Below, in pieces: positions 27,927 through 36,724 of a stretch of DNA of 64,000 bases. A model generated the notes under the pieces. The model had not been told where the DNA came from, did not search any database, and was given only the letters and a program-made list of their open reading frames with translations. The position numbers and the translations under genes are program-made. Numbering within the stretch: position 1 is the stretch's first letter; every line of letters starts with the position of its first letter. Source of the stretch: Clostridia bacterium (GTDB lineage: Bacteria; Bacillota; Clostridia; Christensenellales; Aristaeellaceae); contig JAUMVT010000006.1 in assembly GCA_030529995.1 (NCBI GenBank), forward strand, positions 1 through 64,000, given 5' to 3'.

Positions 27927-29158
27927 TGGGTCTGGTTCGTTATTTGCCCACGCCTTCGGATCGGATGGGCATTCTGTGGAGCCTGCTGACGGTGGATGGC
28001 AGCGTGATTCTGGAGTATGGTCCTGCAGGTACCACCCACTTTAGCATGAGCCTGTACGGAGAACTGGGGGTTGACCAGCAGAATCGCCTCTTCACCACCC
28101 ACATGAGCGAGGACGACGTGATCATGGGGGATGTGAGCCGCCTGGAGAAGGCACTGGTGGAGGTTGATGAAGCCTATCATCCCCAGGTGATCTTCGTGGT
28201 TGCCTCCTCCATCTCTGCCGTGATCGGCACAGACTTGAAGGGCGTATGCGCCTACATGCAGGAAAGAGTGAAGGCACGGCTGATTGCCTTCGAACAGGGC
28301 GGCTTCCGCGGGGACTACAGCGTAGGCATTCAGGAGGCCTATCGGCTGCTGGCACAGGATGTGGTGGAGGAAAAGACGCGCTCAGGCGGCAATACCTACA
28401 ACATTCTGGGCGCATCGGCAGGCTGCTTCCGCATGAAGAGTGATGTGAACGAAATCCGCCGCCTCATGCGTGAGGCTTTCGGCATGGAAATGAACGCCTG
28501 CCTTTGCATGGATACCAGCGTGGAGAAAATCGCCAACGCCGGGGAGGCAGCCTTGAATCTGGTGCTTCGGGAAGAGGCTGTGCCTGCAGCAAAAATCATG
28601 GAAAGCAAGTGCGGCACCCCCTACCTGCAGGGCGCACCTTACGGCTATGCAGGCACGCTGCGCTGGCTGGAAGCCGTGGGCGCAAAGCTGGGCAAAACGG
28701 TCGCCATGCCTCTGAAAATGGAGCTGAAGAAGCGTGCCATGGAGGTATCCCAGTACCGGATGTACGGCATGATGCTGAAGGAATTCAAGCCTCAGGCGGC
28801 GATCTTCAGCGATGCGCCCGTGGTGGAGGGCTTGAGCAGCTTTATGGGGGAGATCGGCTTCCCGGTCAGGCAGAAGATCAGCCGCCACAGCCTGCGCCTG
28901 TATGAAGCTCCGGCGGAAGACCTGAAGTATCTGTCTGATGAAAAGGATCGCATCGACGTTGTGAAGTCCCTGCATCACACCCTGGTGCTGGCGGATGATG
29001 TGAGCAAACGTCTGCTGGCAGAGGACAACACCTACCTGCGGGTCAGCATGCCCTTGGTGGACGGCGCACAAATTGCCACCCATATGCCCCTGATGGGACC
29101 TAGGGGAGCGGATTATATCTTGGAAACAGTGGAAGATTATCTGAATACACTGCGGTAA
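27926..29158 (+). CDS. NifK-like subunit without cluster-ligand cysteines
   Basis: 410 residues, ATG overlapping the NifD-like stop, with AAAGGAGG upstream. The fold signals of component-1 subunits are present (ILEYGPAGTTH near 28-38 and FVVASSISAVIGTDL near 89-103), but the positions that hold cluster cysteines in NifK are Thr and Ser/Ile here. The remaining cysteines lie elsewhere (for example SAGCF, NACLCMD, SKCGTP). In dark-operative protochlorophyllide reductase the cluster uses three Cys from one subunit and an Asp from the other; Asp24 in TVDGS, just before the GPAG loop, could play that part here. Partner of the NifD-like protein; reaction unknown. Confidence 0.85.
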   Translation: MGLVRYLPTPSDRMGILWSLLTVDGSVILEYGPAGTTHFSMSLYGELGVDQQNRLFTTHMSEDDVIMGDVSRLEKALVEVDEAYHPQVIFVVASSISAVIGTDLKGVCAYMQERVKARLIAFEQGGFRGDYSVGIQEAYRLLAQDVVEEKTRSGGNTYNILGASAGCFRMKSDVNEIRRLMREAFGMEMNACLCMDTSVEKIANAGEAALNLVLREEAVPAAKIMESKCGTPYLQGAPYGYAGTLRWLEAVGAKLGKTVAMPLKMELKKRAMEVSQYRMYGMMLKEFKPQAAIFSDAPVVEGLSSFMGEIGFPVRQKISRHSLRLYEAPAEDLKYLSDEKDRIDVVKSLHHTLVLADDVSKRLLAEDNTYLRVSMPLVDGAQIATHMPLMGPRGADYILETVEDYLNTLR

Positions 29159-29173
29159 GAAGGAGAATATAAG

Positions 29174-29728
29174 ATGAAAGTACAGGTTGTTTATTCCAGC
29201 CTTTCCGGCTGCACCCGCCGCCTGGCGGAAGGCATCTATAACGCACTGAACGTGGAAGACAAGTCCATCCATGACCTTGCCGACGGCGAACCCGTGCTGG
29301 ACGGCGATGTGGTGCTCCTGGGCTATTGGGTGGACAAGGGCGGCCCCAATGCCGCCATGAAGGCTTTCATGGAAAAGGTGGAAGGCAAGAAGGTGGGACT
29401 GTTCAGCACCCTGGCTTACTGGGCAGACTCCACCCACGGTCATCAGACCATTGTGAACGGCGCTGAGCTGGTGAAGGAGAAAAATGTACTGCTGGGCGGC
29501 TATGCGTGCAACGGCTGCATGTCTCAGGAGATGATTCAGCGCTTCCGCGCGGCAGGCACTTCCGGCCCCCACAGTGCTTCTCCCGAAAGCGAAGCCCGGT
29601 GGGAAGTGATGGCCAACCATCCCACGGCCTGTGAAATTGCCTTGGGTGCGGAGCGGTTCAATGAGCGGCTGAAGCTGCTGAGTCTGCTGGAAGAGCGCGG
29701 ACTCACCTATACCCCTGTTCGGTTCTGA
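29174..29728 (+). CDS. Flavodoxin-family protein
   Basis: 184 residues with AAGGAGA before the ATG, 15 bases after the NifK-like stop. The FMN phosphate loop SSLSGCTRRLAEG (8-20) and the YWVDKGGPN loop are those of flavodoxins; a third segment GYACNGCMS has a CxxC. The C-terminal 50 residues go beyond a standard flavodoxin. As last gene of the operon it is the natural candidate to deliver electrons to the NifH-like protein, as flavodoxin does for nitrogenase, although a role as FMN oxidoreductase is possible. Confidence 0.85.
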   Translation: MKVQVVYSSLSGCTRRLAEGIYNALNVEDKSIHDLADGEPVLDGDVVLLGYWVDKGGPNAAMKAFMEKVEGKKVGLFSTLAYWADSTHGHQTIVNGAELVKEKNVLLGGYACNGCMSQEMIQRFRAAGTSGPHSASPESEARWEVMANHPTACEIALGAERFNERLKLLSLLEERGLTYTPVRF

Positions 29729-29740
29729 TCAGACAAAACA

Positions 29741-29786
29741 AAAGCCAGCGGTCATGGATGCTGTCATCTGTGATCGCTGGCTTTTT
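29741..29786. terminator. Terminator after the flavodoxin gene
   Basis: A 14-bp stem (arms 29741-29754 and 29771-29784, one G-U pair) followed by TTTTT closes the nitrogenase-like operon. An A-rich flank on the other side makes it usable for the convergent minus-strand gene too. Confidence 0.9.
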
Positions 29787-29795
29787 CGTATGCAA

Positions 29796-30467
29796 TTACG
29801 CCTCCGTGTGCTGAAGTCCGTGGACGAAAGCAATGGGGTCAATGAAGCTGAAATGCACCTTCTGCAATTCACTCCGGGGGAAGGTAACGGAAAGCAGCAA
29901 GTCCTTCTCCTGCATTGCCTTTACCTGCACGGCAGATACAGGCAGCAAGGCCAGCAGATCCCGCGCAATGCGCAGGGACATGCCGCACAGGTACCGCTGC
30001 CTGGTTTCTTCTGTACCTTCAAGGTAGGAAGGAAGCACCTGAAAAGATGCGGACAGAAGGTCGCTGCTGTCTGCTGTGGCTTCAATGCTCCGGGCAAAGG
30101 GCTGCAAATCGCCCAAAGGGTCAGCCCGATCCATCACCTGAAGGTACGCTTCCGTGTCTCCGGCCAGCACGGCCTGTGCATGCTCGTGAAAGAATGCCCA
30201 TAGTTGGGGAGAGGTCATACCGTCCGGGCACTGGGCGTTTACCAGCGCATCTGTCCAGTCCACTGTTTCATCGGCGGTTTTCCACAGCTGATCAAAGGAA
30301 GGGAAGGCAGGCACTTCTGTCGCCTTGGGCACAGCGGTATTTTCGGCTCCGTGGGTAGACGGGACAACAGTCGTCGTGCCCCACAAATCTTCGGCCACCT
30401 GTGCCAGACTTCGTTCGCCTTGTGGGACAAACTTTCCCAGCCGTACGCTTTTTCCGGAATCAGGCAT
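29796..30467 (-). CDS. Protein of unknown function, partner of the AAA+ ATPase gene
   Basis: 223 residues. ATG 30467 lies 9 bases after GGAGGAGG and overlaps the end of the AAA+ gene by 8 bases; ATG 30476 touches the site and is less likely. The protein is soluble with no signal peptide: a short variable N-terminus, then a helical middle (SFDQLWKTADETVDW, WAFFHEHA) and a beta-rich end (LLLSVTFPRSELQKVHFSF). I do not recognise a family. Tight coupling suggests it is an adaptor or substrate-binding partner of the ATPase. Confidence 0.65.
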   Translation of the reverse strand: MPDSGKSVRLGKFVPQGERSLAQVAEDLWGTTTVVPSTHGAENTAVPKATEVPAFPSFDQLWKTADETVDWTDALVNAQCPDGMTSPQLWAFFHEHAQAVLAGDTEAYLQVMDRADPLGDLQPFARSIEATADSSDLLSASFQVLPSYLEGTEETRQRYLCGMSLRIARDLLALLPVSAVQVKAMQEKDLLLSVTFPRSELQKVHFSFIDPIAFVHGLQHTEA

Positions 30468-32352
30468 GGTCTTCATCCTCCTCCAAATGGCAGTGAATGC
30501 ATGGGGGATTCGCTGCCGTATCAAAGCGGTCAATGGTGACCTGAGCATTTTCCAACACGCCGTGATCAAACAGCCACCGGGACAGAGGATTGATCAGCAG
30601 GCTTTCCACTTGGTTGCCCACGCCCCGGCCGCCGTTGGACAAATCTGCCAGTGCTGCCTGCCGCAGCTGTTCGTAGGCCTCCTCCGGCACGGTGATGCGG
30701 ATGGACTTCTGCTCCTCCATGCGGCGGACAATCTTGTTCACCTGGGCACGGAGAATGGCTTCCCCGGCTTCCTGCCGGATGAAGTCGAACACCACAATGT
30801 TCTCGCCGATCCGGTTCAGAATTTCCGGGCGGCCAAGCTCCAGCTTGAAGTAATCTTCAATGGCGCTGCGGACGGCCTTGGTCACCTGATCATAATCCAT
30901 GTCCATGGTCACGTTGGCATGGCGCTTGCCCAAGGCATCCTTCACATAAATGCCGAGGTTGCTGGTGAAGATGATAATGGTTTCGGAAAAATAGACGGTG
31001 TTGCCCTGCCCATCCGTCATCCGGCCGTCCTCCAGAATTTGCAGGAACTTGTCCAGAATGCTGGTGTGGGCCTTTTCGATTTCGTCAAACAGGAGAATCG
31101 AGAAGGGATTCTTCTTCACGGCGTTGGTCAGCTGACCGCCGGCCTCGTAGCCTACGTAGCCGGGAGGGGCACCCATCAGCTTCTGGTCGGAATGGCTTTG
31201 ACCGTATTCACTCATGTCAAAGCGAATGCAGCAGGATTCATCCCCGAAAAGTTTCTCGGCCAGTGCCTTGGCGGTTTCTGTTTTGCCTGTACCCGTAGGA
31301 CCGGCAAAGAAGAGCACACCCTTGGGCTTGGCGGTGGAGGAGCTGGATAGGCCGTTCATGCCGGTGACGGCACGCTTCACCACATCCATGGTTCGCTCCA
31401 GGGCGGCATCCTGCCCTTTGATCCGCTTCTCGAAGTCAGCCTTGGCAGTGCGGAGACTTTCCAGGGACAGGGTGCGCCAGGGATTTTCCTTAATGCCGTA
31501 CTTGTATAGATCTACAATCTGGGTCAAATCCCGAATGGGGGTGGCTTCCCGCTTGCTCAGTCGGCGCATGGCATCCAGGTCGGTAAAGGTCATGCCGTCC
31601 GTCAGGCCGACCAGTTTATCCTGCAGGCGTTCCAGCTCATCGGGATGTTCATTGTAGTAGGGAATATCGGTGCGATATACCGTGCTGTCAAAGAAGGTAG
31701 CAAAGGCTGGCCCTGTAATCAGCCGCCGGCGCTCCTCCCGATCCGGGGCGTCCAAATGAATGGACTTGCACACGGGATTGTTCAGATAGAGCCACGTCGG
31801 CAGATCGTTCAGCTTGTTCACCAGCAGCACCAGCACATTTTGCATTTTGCCCTGGGGCGTACGCACCGTGGAGGCACTCATGGCGGACTGCATCAGCAGA
31901 TTGAAGCTGTTGATATCCTGCTGATCCATCCGGTCAGGAGAGATAATGTAGTGCCCGGCCATTTCCATCACGATGGCAACGGCGCTGCTTTGCTGGCTCA
32001 TGGCACGGCGAACAATGTTGGGGGCAGTGTCGGCACTGTTCCCCTTGAACTCGGCCGGTATGGCACTCTGCTTGCATTCACTGCCGGTCAGGGCGGCAAA
32101 CTTTTCCGTCATGCCGCTTTCGTAAGGGTTCATAAAGCCTACCAGGTTGGAATAAAACACCACCTGATCATAGCCCGTATCCCGGAAGAAGCCATGGAGA
32201 TAATGGGGCAGGGAGGTCAATGTGTCCTCGCCCAAAGATCCCGGCACAGGGTACCGATACTGATCCAGCACGTTGCCCTCAAGAATCAGCATGGGCTTCA
32301 GCCCGCAGAAAAGCTCCAGTTCCCGGTGCCACTTGGAAATCAATGTTTCCAT
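30460..32352 (-). CDS. Clp-like AAA+ ATPase with a degenerate N-terminal half
   Basis: 630 residues. ATG 32352 follows AAAGGTGGG; ATG 32358 is a possible alternative. The C-terminal half is a complete ClpA/ClpB D2-type AAA+ module: GPTGTGKTE (Walker A, 351-359), LFDEIEKAH (Walker B, Asp423/Glu424), the pore loop GAPPGYVGYE, sensor 1 FTSNLG, the arginine-finger segment RPEILNRIGE and the Clp C-terminal small domain. The N-terminal 290 residues look like a second AAA-type fold (LILEGNVLD, VVFYSNLVGF, LVLLVNKLNDLP) but have no Walker A Lys. No ClpP-binding loop or Clp N-domain is evident. Probably an unfoldase or remodelling machine acting with the next gene product. Confidence 0.83.
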   Translation of the reverse strand: METLISKWHRELELFCGLKPMLILEGNVLDQYRYPVPGSLGEDTLTSLPHYLHGFFRDTGYDQVVFYSNLVGFMNPYESGMTEKFAALTGSECKQSAIPAEFKGNSADTAPNIVRRAMSQQSSAVAIVMEMAGHYIISPDRMDQQDINSFNLLMQSAMSASTVRTPQGKMQNVLVLLVNKLNDLPTWLYLNNPVCKSIHLDAPDREERRRLITGPAFATFFDSTVYRTDIPYYNEHPDELERLQDKLVGLTDGMTFTDLDAMRRLSKREATPIRDLTQIVDLYKYGIKENPWRTLSLESLRTAKADFEKRIKGQDAALERTMDVVKRAVTGMNGLSSSSTAKPKGVLFFAGPTGTGKTETAKALAEKLFGDESCCIRFDMSEYGQSHSDQKLMGAPPGYVGYEAGGQLTNAVKKNPFSILLFDEIEKAHTSILDKFLQILEDGRMTDGQGNTVYFSETIIIFTSNLGIYVKDALGKRHANVTMDMDYDQVTKAVRSAIEDYFKLELGRPEILNRIGENIVVFDFIRQEAGEAILRAQVNKIVRRMEEQKSIRITVPEEAYEQLRQAALADLSNGGRGVGNQVESLLINPLSRWLFDHGVLENAQVTIDRFDTAANPPCIHCHLEEDEDHA

Positions 32353-32374
32353 CTGCATCCCACCTTTTGCTGCT

Positions 32375-32404
32375 AGTATACCACAAGGGGGAGGAGGGTG
32401 TAAA
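32375..32404 (-). promoter_or_regulatory. Promoter of the AAA+ operon
   Basis: On the minus strand TTTACA (32399-32404), 18 bp, TATACT (32375-32380) preceded by TGG, a TGn-extended -10. Confidence 0.65.
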
Positions 32405-32429
32405 CCATAAACAAATTTTAGCAGGTGCA

Positions 32430-32458
32430 TTGCGCTCACTTCCGTTTCTTGCTATAAT
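32430..32458 (+). promoter_or_regulatory. Promoter of the GmrSD-like gene
   Basis: TTGCGC (32430-32435), 17 bp, TGCTATAAT (hexamer 32453-32458). It is back to back with the AAA+ promoter. Confidence 0.6.
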
Positions 32459-32513
32459 CAATGCGAGGCGTGAAATGCTTTTTAAATGAATATAGGGGCA
32501 GGAGGGGCGTTCA

Positions 32514-35057
32514 ATGAAAGGCTCAGGAACAAGAATGTTTGGTTTCATGGAGGGAGCGGACAAACGTTTCGTGATTCCTGTTTATCAGAGAAAGTATGAT
32601 TGGAAGCAGGCAAATTGCAGACAACTGTATGATGATCTGAAGAAAATAGTTCTCCATGGGCGGAAGAGCCATTTCTTTGGCAGTATCGTCTCCTCTCTTG
32701 TTCCCAATGGCAGCAAAGCGGAATACCATATCATTGACGGACAGCAGCGTCTTACAACGGTATCACTTTTGCTGCTGGCCATTTGCAATTTGGTGAAGGA
32801 GCAGAAGATTACTTTTACCAAAGAAAGACTGGATGAACAGATTCGCCAGCGCTTCCTGATCGATTTATGGGCGGACGCAGATGATCGGATCAAGCTGCGT
32901 CCTGTAAAGAGTGACAGAGAAGCATTAGCAAAGTTGTTTGGCGCAGAGGAAGACTTTGATCCTGCCTCTAATCTGACATTGAACTATCTCTTCTTCTGCG
33001 AACAGCTCCTTAAAGAAGAAATACCGGTGGAAGAACTCTATGACGCCATCGGAAAGCTGGAAATTATCAGTATTACTCTTGATCAGGATGACAATGCACA
33101 GCTAATTTTCGAAAGCTTGAACTCCACGGGTCTTGCGCTGGAGGAAGGCGATAAAATTCGCAATTACATCCTGATGGGGCAGCCTTATCAGGAACAGACG
33201 AGGCTGTATAATAACTACTGGATAAAGATTGAGCAGTGCACACGAAATAAGGTAAGCAGCTTCGTGAGGGATTATCTGAGCATTAAGCAGCAGGTGACCC
33301 CGACGATTGATAACGTCTATCATGCCTTTAAGACTTATGCAGAGGGCAGTGAAATGCCCATGGAAGCATTGCTGAGTGACTTGCTTCTGTATGCACGCAT
33401 TTTTGAAAAGCTCATTACCTGCAAGAGTGGTCTGGAGAATAAGAAACTGGACGATTGCCTGTATCGCATGATGCGGCTGGAAATTACGGTTACACGGCCT
33501 TTCCTGATGGAAGTGCTGCGGTTGGGGCAGGAAGGGAAGTTGTCTGTCACGGATGTTCTTCAAATTTTCCTGGTGACAGAAAACTATCTGTTCCGCAGAA
33601 ATATTTGTGATGTACCGACTAATGCTCTGAGCAAGATCTTCTTGAATCTGCATAAGGAAATCATCCGATATGATAATACGCTGAATCAATACGTGGACAA
33701 GTTCATCTATGCTCTGCGTGCGAAACGGGAGAGCGGCCGCTTTCCGGAGGATGCGGAATTTACGGCTGCGCTTTCGACCAAGCAGGTGTATCAAATGCGG
33801 GGCAAGTATAAGGCGTACTTGTTTGAAAGACTTGAGAACTTCGGCACCGTGGAAACAAAGGATGTTTATACACATCTGGACAATAATGAATATACTATTG
33901 AGCATATTATGCCGCAGCATCTTTCGCCTGCATGGGTCAAGGAATTGGGCACGGATGCAGAAAAGATTCATGGTACATGGCTGCATCGCCTTGCTAACCT
34001 GACATTAACCGGGTATAACCCAAGCCTCAGCAATAAAACTTTTGCCGAAAAGAGGGATGCTGAAGAAGGCGGCTATAAGGCAAGCGGCCTGAAGATGAAT
34101 CAGAAGATTGCCTTGCAAGCAAGCTGGGGATTGCCGGAATTAGAACAGCGCAATGGAGAGCTGATGGAGCAGGCAAAGAAGATTTGGTCATTTCCTCAAA
34201 CTGCTTTTGTGCCTGCCGAAAAGGAGTTTGATACCTGTTCTCTTGATGATGATGACGTCGACTTAACCGGCAGAGATATTGAGAAATATAGCTATCAAAA
34301 CATGGAACAGCCGGTAACAAGCTGGGTGGACATGTTCGGACATGTGGTAAAATTCCTGCATCAGCGGGACAAGAGTGTTCTTTCCGGTCTGGCCTACAGC
34401 ACCAGTGGGAGCACCGATTTGGCAAGATATGTCAGCAATAATGAAAATGAGTTGAGAAGCGCACTGAAAATTGATGAGCACATCTTTGTGGAGTACAACA
34501 CAAGTACTTCAATGAAGCTCAATATGCTCCGCAAGCTTTTTGCACTATACGGGGCTGAACCGATGGATCTCGTTTTCTTCCTCAAGAATGCTCAAGCGGA
34601 AAAGACGACGGACGCGCAGCGGTATGATTTGCGTAAGCGGTATTGGACTTATGCATTGCCGATCATTCAGCAGCAAAACAGACTTAGCGGTGCATTCAGC
34701 CGCCGCAATCCTGTAACAACAAGCGATTTGGCAGGCTACTTTGGCATTAGCGGTGTATGTGTTAGCTGTATAGCAACCCATGATAATGCCCGTGTCGACT
34801 TCATGATTGCTAAAGATGAGGCAGCACAAAACAAAGCCCTGTTTGATACGTTGTATAGTCATAAGCAAGAAATTGAAGAAAACCTTGGCGTACCGCTTGA
34901 ATGGAAAAGGTCGGATGGAACGAAGGCTTCATGGGTATGTTATCGGTTGAACGGAGTAAGCATTAAGAATGAGAACGATTGGCCACGTATGGCGAAATTC
35001 CATGCAGTATGGAGTGAAAAACTCAGCAATGCAATGCTTCCATATTTGCCGAAGTAA
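32514..35057 (+). CDS. GmrSD-like restriction endonuclease (DUF262-DUF1524-DUF4268)
   Basis: 847 residues, GGAGGGG 6 bases before the ATG. Residues 10-300 are DUF262, with IPVYQRKYDW and the nucleotide-binding DGQQRLTT (75-82) and LNSTGLALEEGDKIRN. Residues 410-540 are DUF1524, an HNH-like nuclease with EHIMPQH (Glu463, His464) and HRLANLTLTGYN. Residues 700-847 match DUF4268. GmrSD enzymes are nucleotide-dependent type IV systems that cut modified phage DNA; single-chain fusions of both halves are common. Base composition is clearly poorer in G+C than the flanks and codon use differs (more AAA, ATT, AAT), which indicates horizontal transfer. No methyltransferase is near, as expected for type IV. 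Confidence 0.88.
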   Translation: MKGSGTRMFGFMEGADKRFVIPVYQRKYDWKQANCRQLYDDLKKIVLHGRKSHFFGSIVSSLVPNGSKAEYHIIDGQQRLTTVSLLLLAICNLVKEQKITFTKERLDEQIRQRFLIDLWADADDRIKLRPVKSDREALAKLFGAEEDFDPASNLTLNYLFFCEQLLKEEIPVEELYDAIGKLEIISITLDQDDNAQLIFESLNSTGLALEEGDKIRNYILMGQPYQEQTRLYNNYWIKIEQCTRNKVSSFVRDYLSIKQQVTPTIDNVYHAFKTYAEGSEMPMEALLSDLLLYARIFEKLITCKSGLENKKLDDCLYRMMRLEITVTRPFLMEVLRLGQEGKLSVTDVLQIFLVTENYLFRRNICDVPTNALSKIFLNLHKEIIRYDNTLNQYVDKFIYALRAKRESGRFPEDAEFTAALSTKQVYQMRGKYKAYLFERLENFGTVETKDVYTHLDNNEYTIEHIMPQHLSPAWVKELGTDAEKIHGTWLHRLANLTLTGYNPSLSNKTFAEKRDAEEGGYKASGLKMNQKIALQASWGLPELEQRNGELMEQAKKIWSFPQTAFVPAEKEFDTCSLDDDDVDLTGRDIEKYSYQNMEQPVTSWVDMFGHVVKFLHQRDKSVLSGLAYSTSGSTDLARYVSNNENELRSALKIDEHIFVEYNTSTSMKLNMLRKLFALYGAEPMDLVFFLKNAQAEKTTDAQRYDLRKRYWTYALPIIQQQNRLSGAFSRRNPVTTSDLAGYFGISGVCVSCIATHDNARVDFMIAKDEAAQNKALFDTLYSHKQEIEENLGVPLEWKRSDGTKASWVCYRLNGVSIKNENDWPRMAKFHAVWSEKLSNAMLPYLPK

Positions 35058-35170
35058 AGCAACAGTAATCACTTGAATGAAATGGCAAGTATGTTTCATA
35101 TGTGGACAGTTGATCAGCCTAAGACTTTATGACAAGCATGGATTAACGAATATTCATTAGCATAAACGAA

Positions 35171-35226
35171 TAGAAAGAAAGCAACCCGGTCTGCTGCTTA
35201 CAACAGTACCGGGTTGCTTCTTTCTA
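35171..35226. terminator. Bidirectional terminator
   Basis: A long stem of about 19 bp with one bulge (arms 35171-35190 and 35208-35226, core GCAACCCGGT / ACCGGGTTGC) lies between the GmrSD-like gene and the convergent MATE gene. The AT-rich bases 35058-35170 before it hold nothing that I can identify. Confidence 0.75.
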
Positions 35227-35239
35227 TCGGTGCCGGATA

Positions 35240-36613
35240 TTACCCTTCCCCCAACTGGCTGAGCATCTCCCGATCTACCTTCCGGAAGAGGAGCAGGCAG
35301 ATGGTCAGGGAAACAACTTCAGCAATGGGGAAGGACCACCAGGTAGCGTTCAGACCAATCTGGCTCAGCAGCCAGGCGGCAGGAATCAGCACCACCAGCT
35401 GGCGGCACAGGCTCATAATCAGGCTGTAAGTGCCCTTGCCCACGGCTTGGAACACGGTGGACAGGGTAATGCCCACGGCCGCAATCACGAAGTGGGTGCA
35501 GATGATCCGCAGTGCCCGGCAGCCAATGTCGGACAGTTCCGTGCTGCCGCTTTGCTCAAACAGCCCCATCAGCGGGCCTGGGATGACCAAGAACAGCAGT
35601 GTACCAATGGCCATGATGACCACCGCATACACTAGGGCAACCTTGATGCCCTCATACACCCGCTGCTTCAGCCGGGCACCGAAGTTGTAGCCGATAATGG
35701 GCACCATGCCGTTGCTCAGGCCGTACACCGGCATAAACACAAAGGATTGAAGCTTGAAGTAAACGCCCAGCACGCTGACGGCTGCGTTGCCGAAGGGCAT
35801 AAGAATCAGGTTGAACAGCACGCTCATCACAGAGGAAATGGACTGCATGATAATGCTGGGGAAACCAACCCCGAGGATGGGCTTGATGATATTGCCGTCC
35901 ACACGGAAGCCTTTCAGGCTCAGGTGCAGTTCGTGGTTCCGGGTCTGGTTCAGGATAAAACCGAGAAGCATGCTGGCAATCTGTCCGATGACCGTGGCAA
36001 TGGCGGCACCGGCAATACCCATTTCCGGGCAGCCCAGATAGCCGAAGATCATGATGGGGTCAAGGATGATGTTCACCACAGCGCCAGTCAGCTGCATCAC
36101 CATGGACAGCATGGTGTTGCCCGTGGCCTGCACCAGCCGCTCAAAGGTAACGGACAGGAACAAACCGATGCTCACCGCAGAGGCAATGGAGAGATACTCC
36201 GTGCCCAGCTCCTGCAGGGTCACGTCATTGGTCATCATGGCAAAGAAGGGACGGGTAAAGAACAGACCGAAAATCAGGAAGAACAGATAGCCAATGAGCT
36301 CCAGAAAAATGCCGTTTCGTGCCGCATCAATGGCCTCGTCATTCCGCTTTTCGCCCAGCTTCCGGGAAATCATGCTGTTGATGCCCACACCCAGGCCGGT
36401 GGATACGGCGATCATCAGCATCTGAATGGGATAGGCCAGGGACACGGCAGTCAGGGCGTTTGCGTCATACTGCGCCACGAAGATGCTGTCCACCACATTG
36501 TACAGTGCCTGCACCAGCATGCTGATCATGATGGGCACAGACACGGTGGGTACCAGCTTGTTCATCGGCATAGTGCCCAGCATTTTTGATTTTGCGCGTT
36601 CTTCTGCTTCCAT
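35240..36613 (-). CDS. MATE-family multidrug/metabolite exporter
   Basis: 457 residues from ATG 36613, which has GGAGGAAGT upstream; the frame stays open to a GTG at 36673 and a 20-residue longer form cannot be excluded. Twelve membrane helices in two similar halves match the MATE family, with PTVSVPIMISMLVQALYNVVD and, in the second half, GVGFPSIIMQSISSV. These proteins expel drugs or metabolites against Na+ or H+ gradients. It is transcribed from a strong promoter with a leader of about 100 bases that ends in a terminator-like hairpin. Substrate unknown. Confidence 0.9.
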   Translation of the reverse strand: MEAEERAKSKMLGTMPMNKLVPTVSVPIMISMLVQALYNVVDSIFVAQYDANALTAVSLAYPIQMLMIAVSTGLGVGINSMISRKLGEKRNDEAIDAARNGIFLELIGYLFFLIFGLFFTRPFFAMMTNDVTLQELGTEYLSIASAVSIGLFLSVTFERLVQATGNTMLSMVMQLTGAVVNIILDPIMIFGYLGCPEMGIAGAAIATVIGQIASMLLGFILNQTRNHELHLSLKGFRVDGNIIKPILGVGFPSIIMQSISSVMSVLFNLILMPFGNAAVSVLGVYFKLQSFVFMPVYGLSNGMVPIIGYNFGARLKQRVYEGIKVALVYAVVIMAIGTLLFLVIPGPLMGLFEQSGSTELSDIGCRALRIICTHFVIAAVGITLSTVFQAVGKGTYSLIMSLCRQLVVLIPAAWLLSQIGLNATWWSFPIAEVVSLTICLLLFRKVDREMLSQLGEG

Positions 36614-36625
36614 ACTTCCTCCAAC

Positions 36626-36670
36626 AAAAAATCCGCCCAAAGCTGACAAATTCATCAGGATAGACGGATT
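36626..36670 (-). promoter_or_regulatory. Terminator-like hairpin in the MATE leader
   Basis: On the minus strand AATCCG (36665-36670) pairs with CGGATT (36630-36635), directly followed by a run of T residues, all between the promoter and the ribosome binding site. This is the layout of a transcription attenuator or riboswitch expression platform. The upstream 45 bases of leader match no riboswitch class that I know. Confidence 0.4.
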
Positions 36671-36724
36671 CACGTCTCCCAGCCAGGTGGATTGATTCTT
36701 TTACGGCTCCTGAGTGCCTGAAAA

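Noticed and set aside
22112..29158. Dinitrogen fixation operon
   Set aside because: No nifB, nifE or nifN is in the window, the K-like subunit lacks cluster cysteines and both subunits are shorter than NifD/NifK.
29174..29728. BilS-like flavodoxin of bilirubin reduction
   Set aside because: No BilR-like reductase is adjacent; operon context points to electron supply for the nitrogenase-like enzyme.
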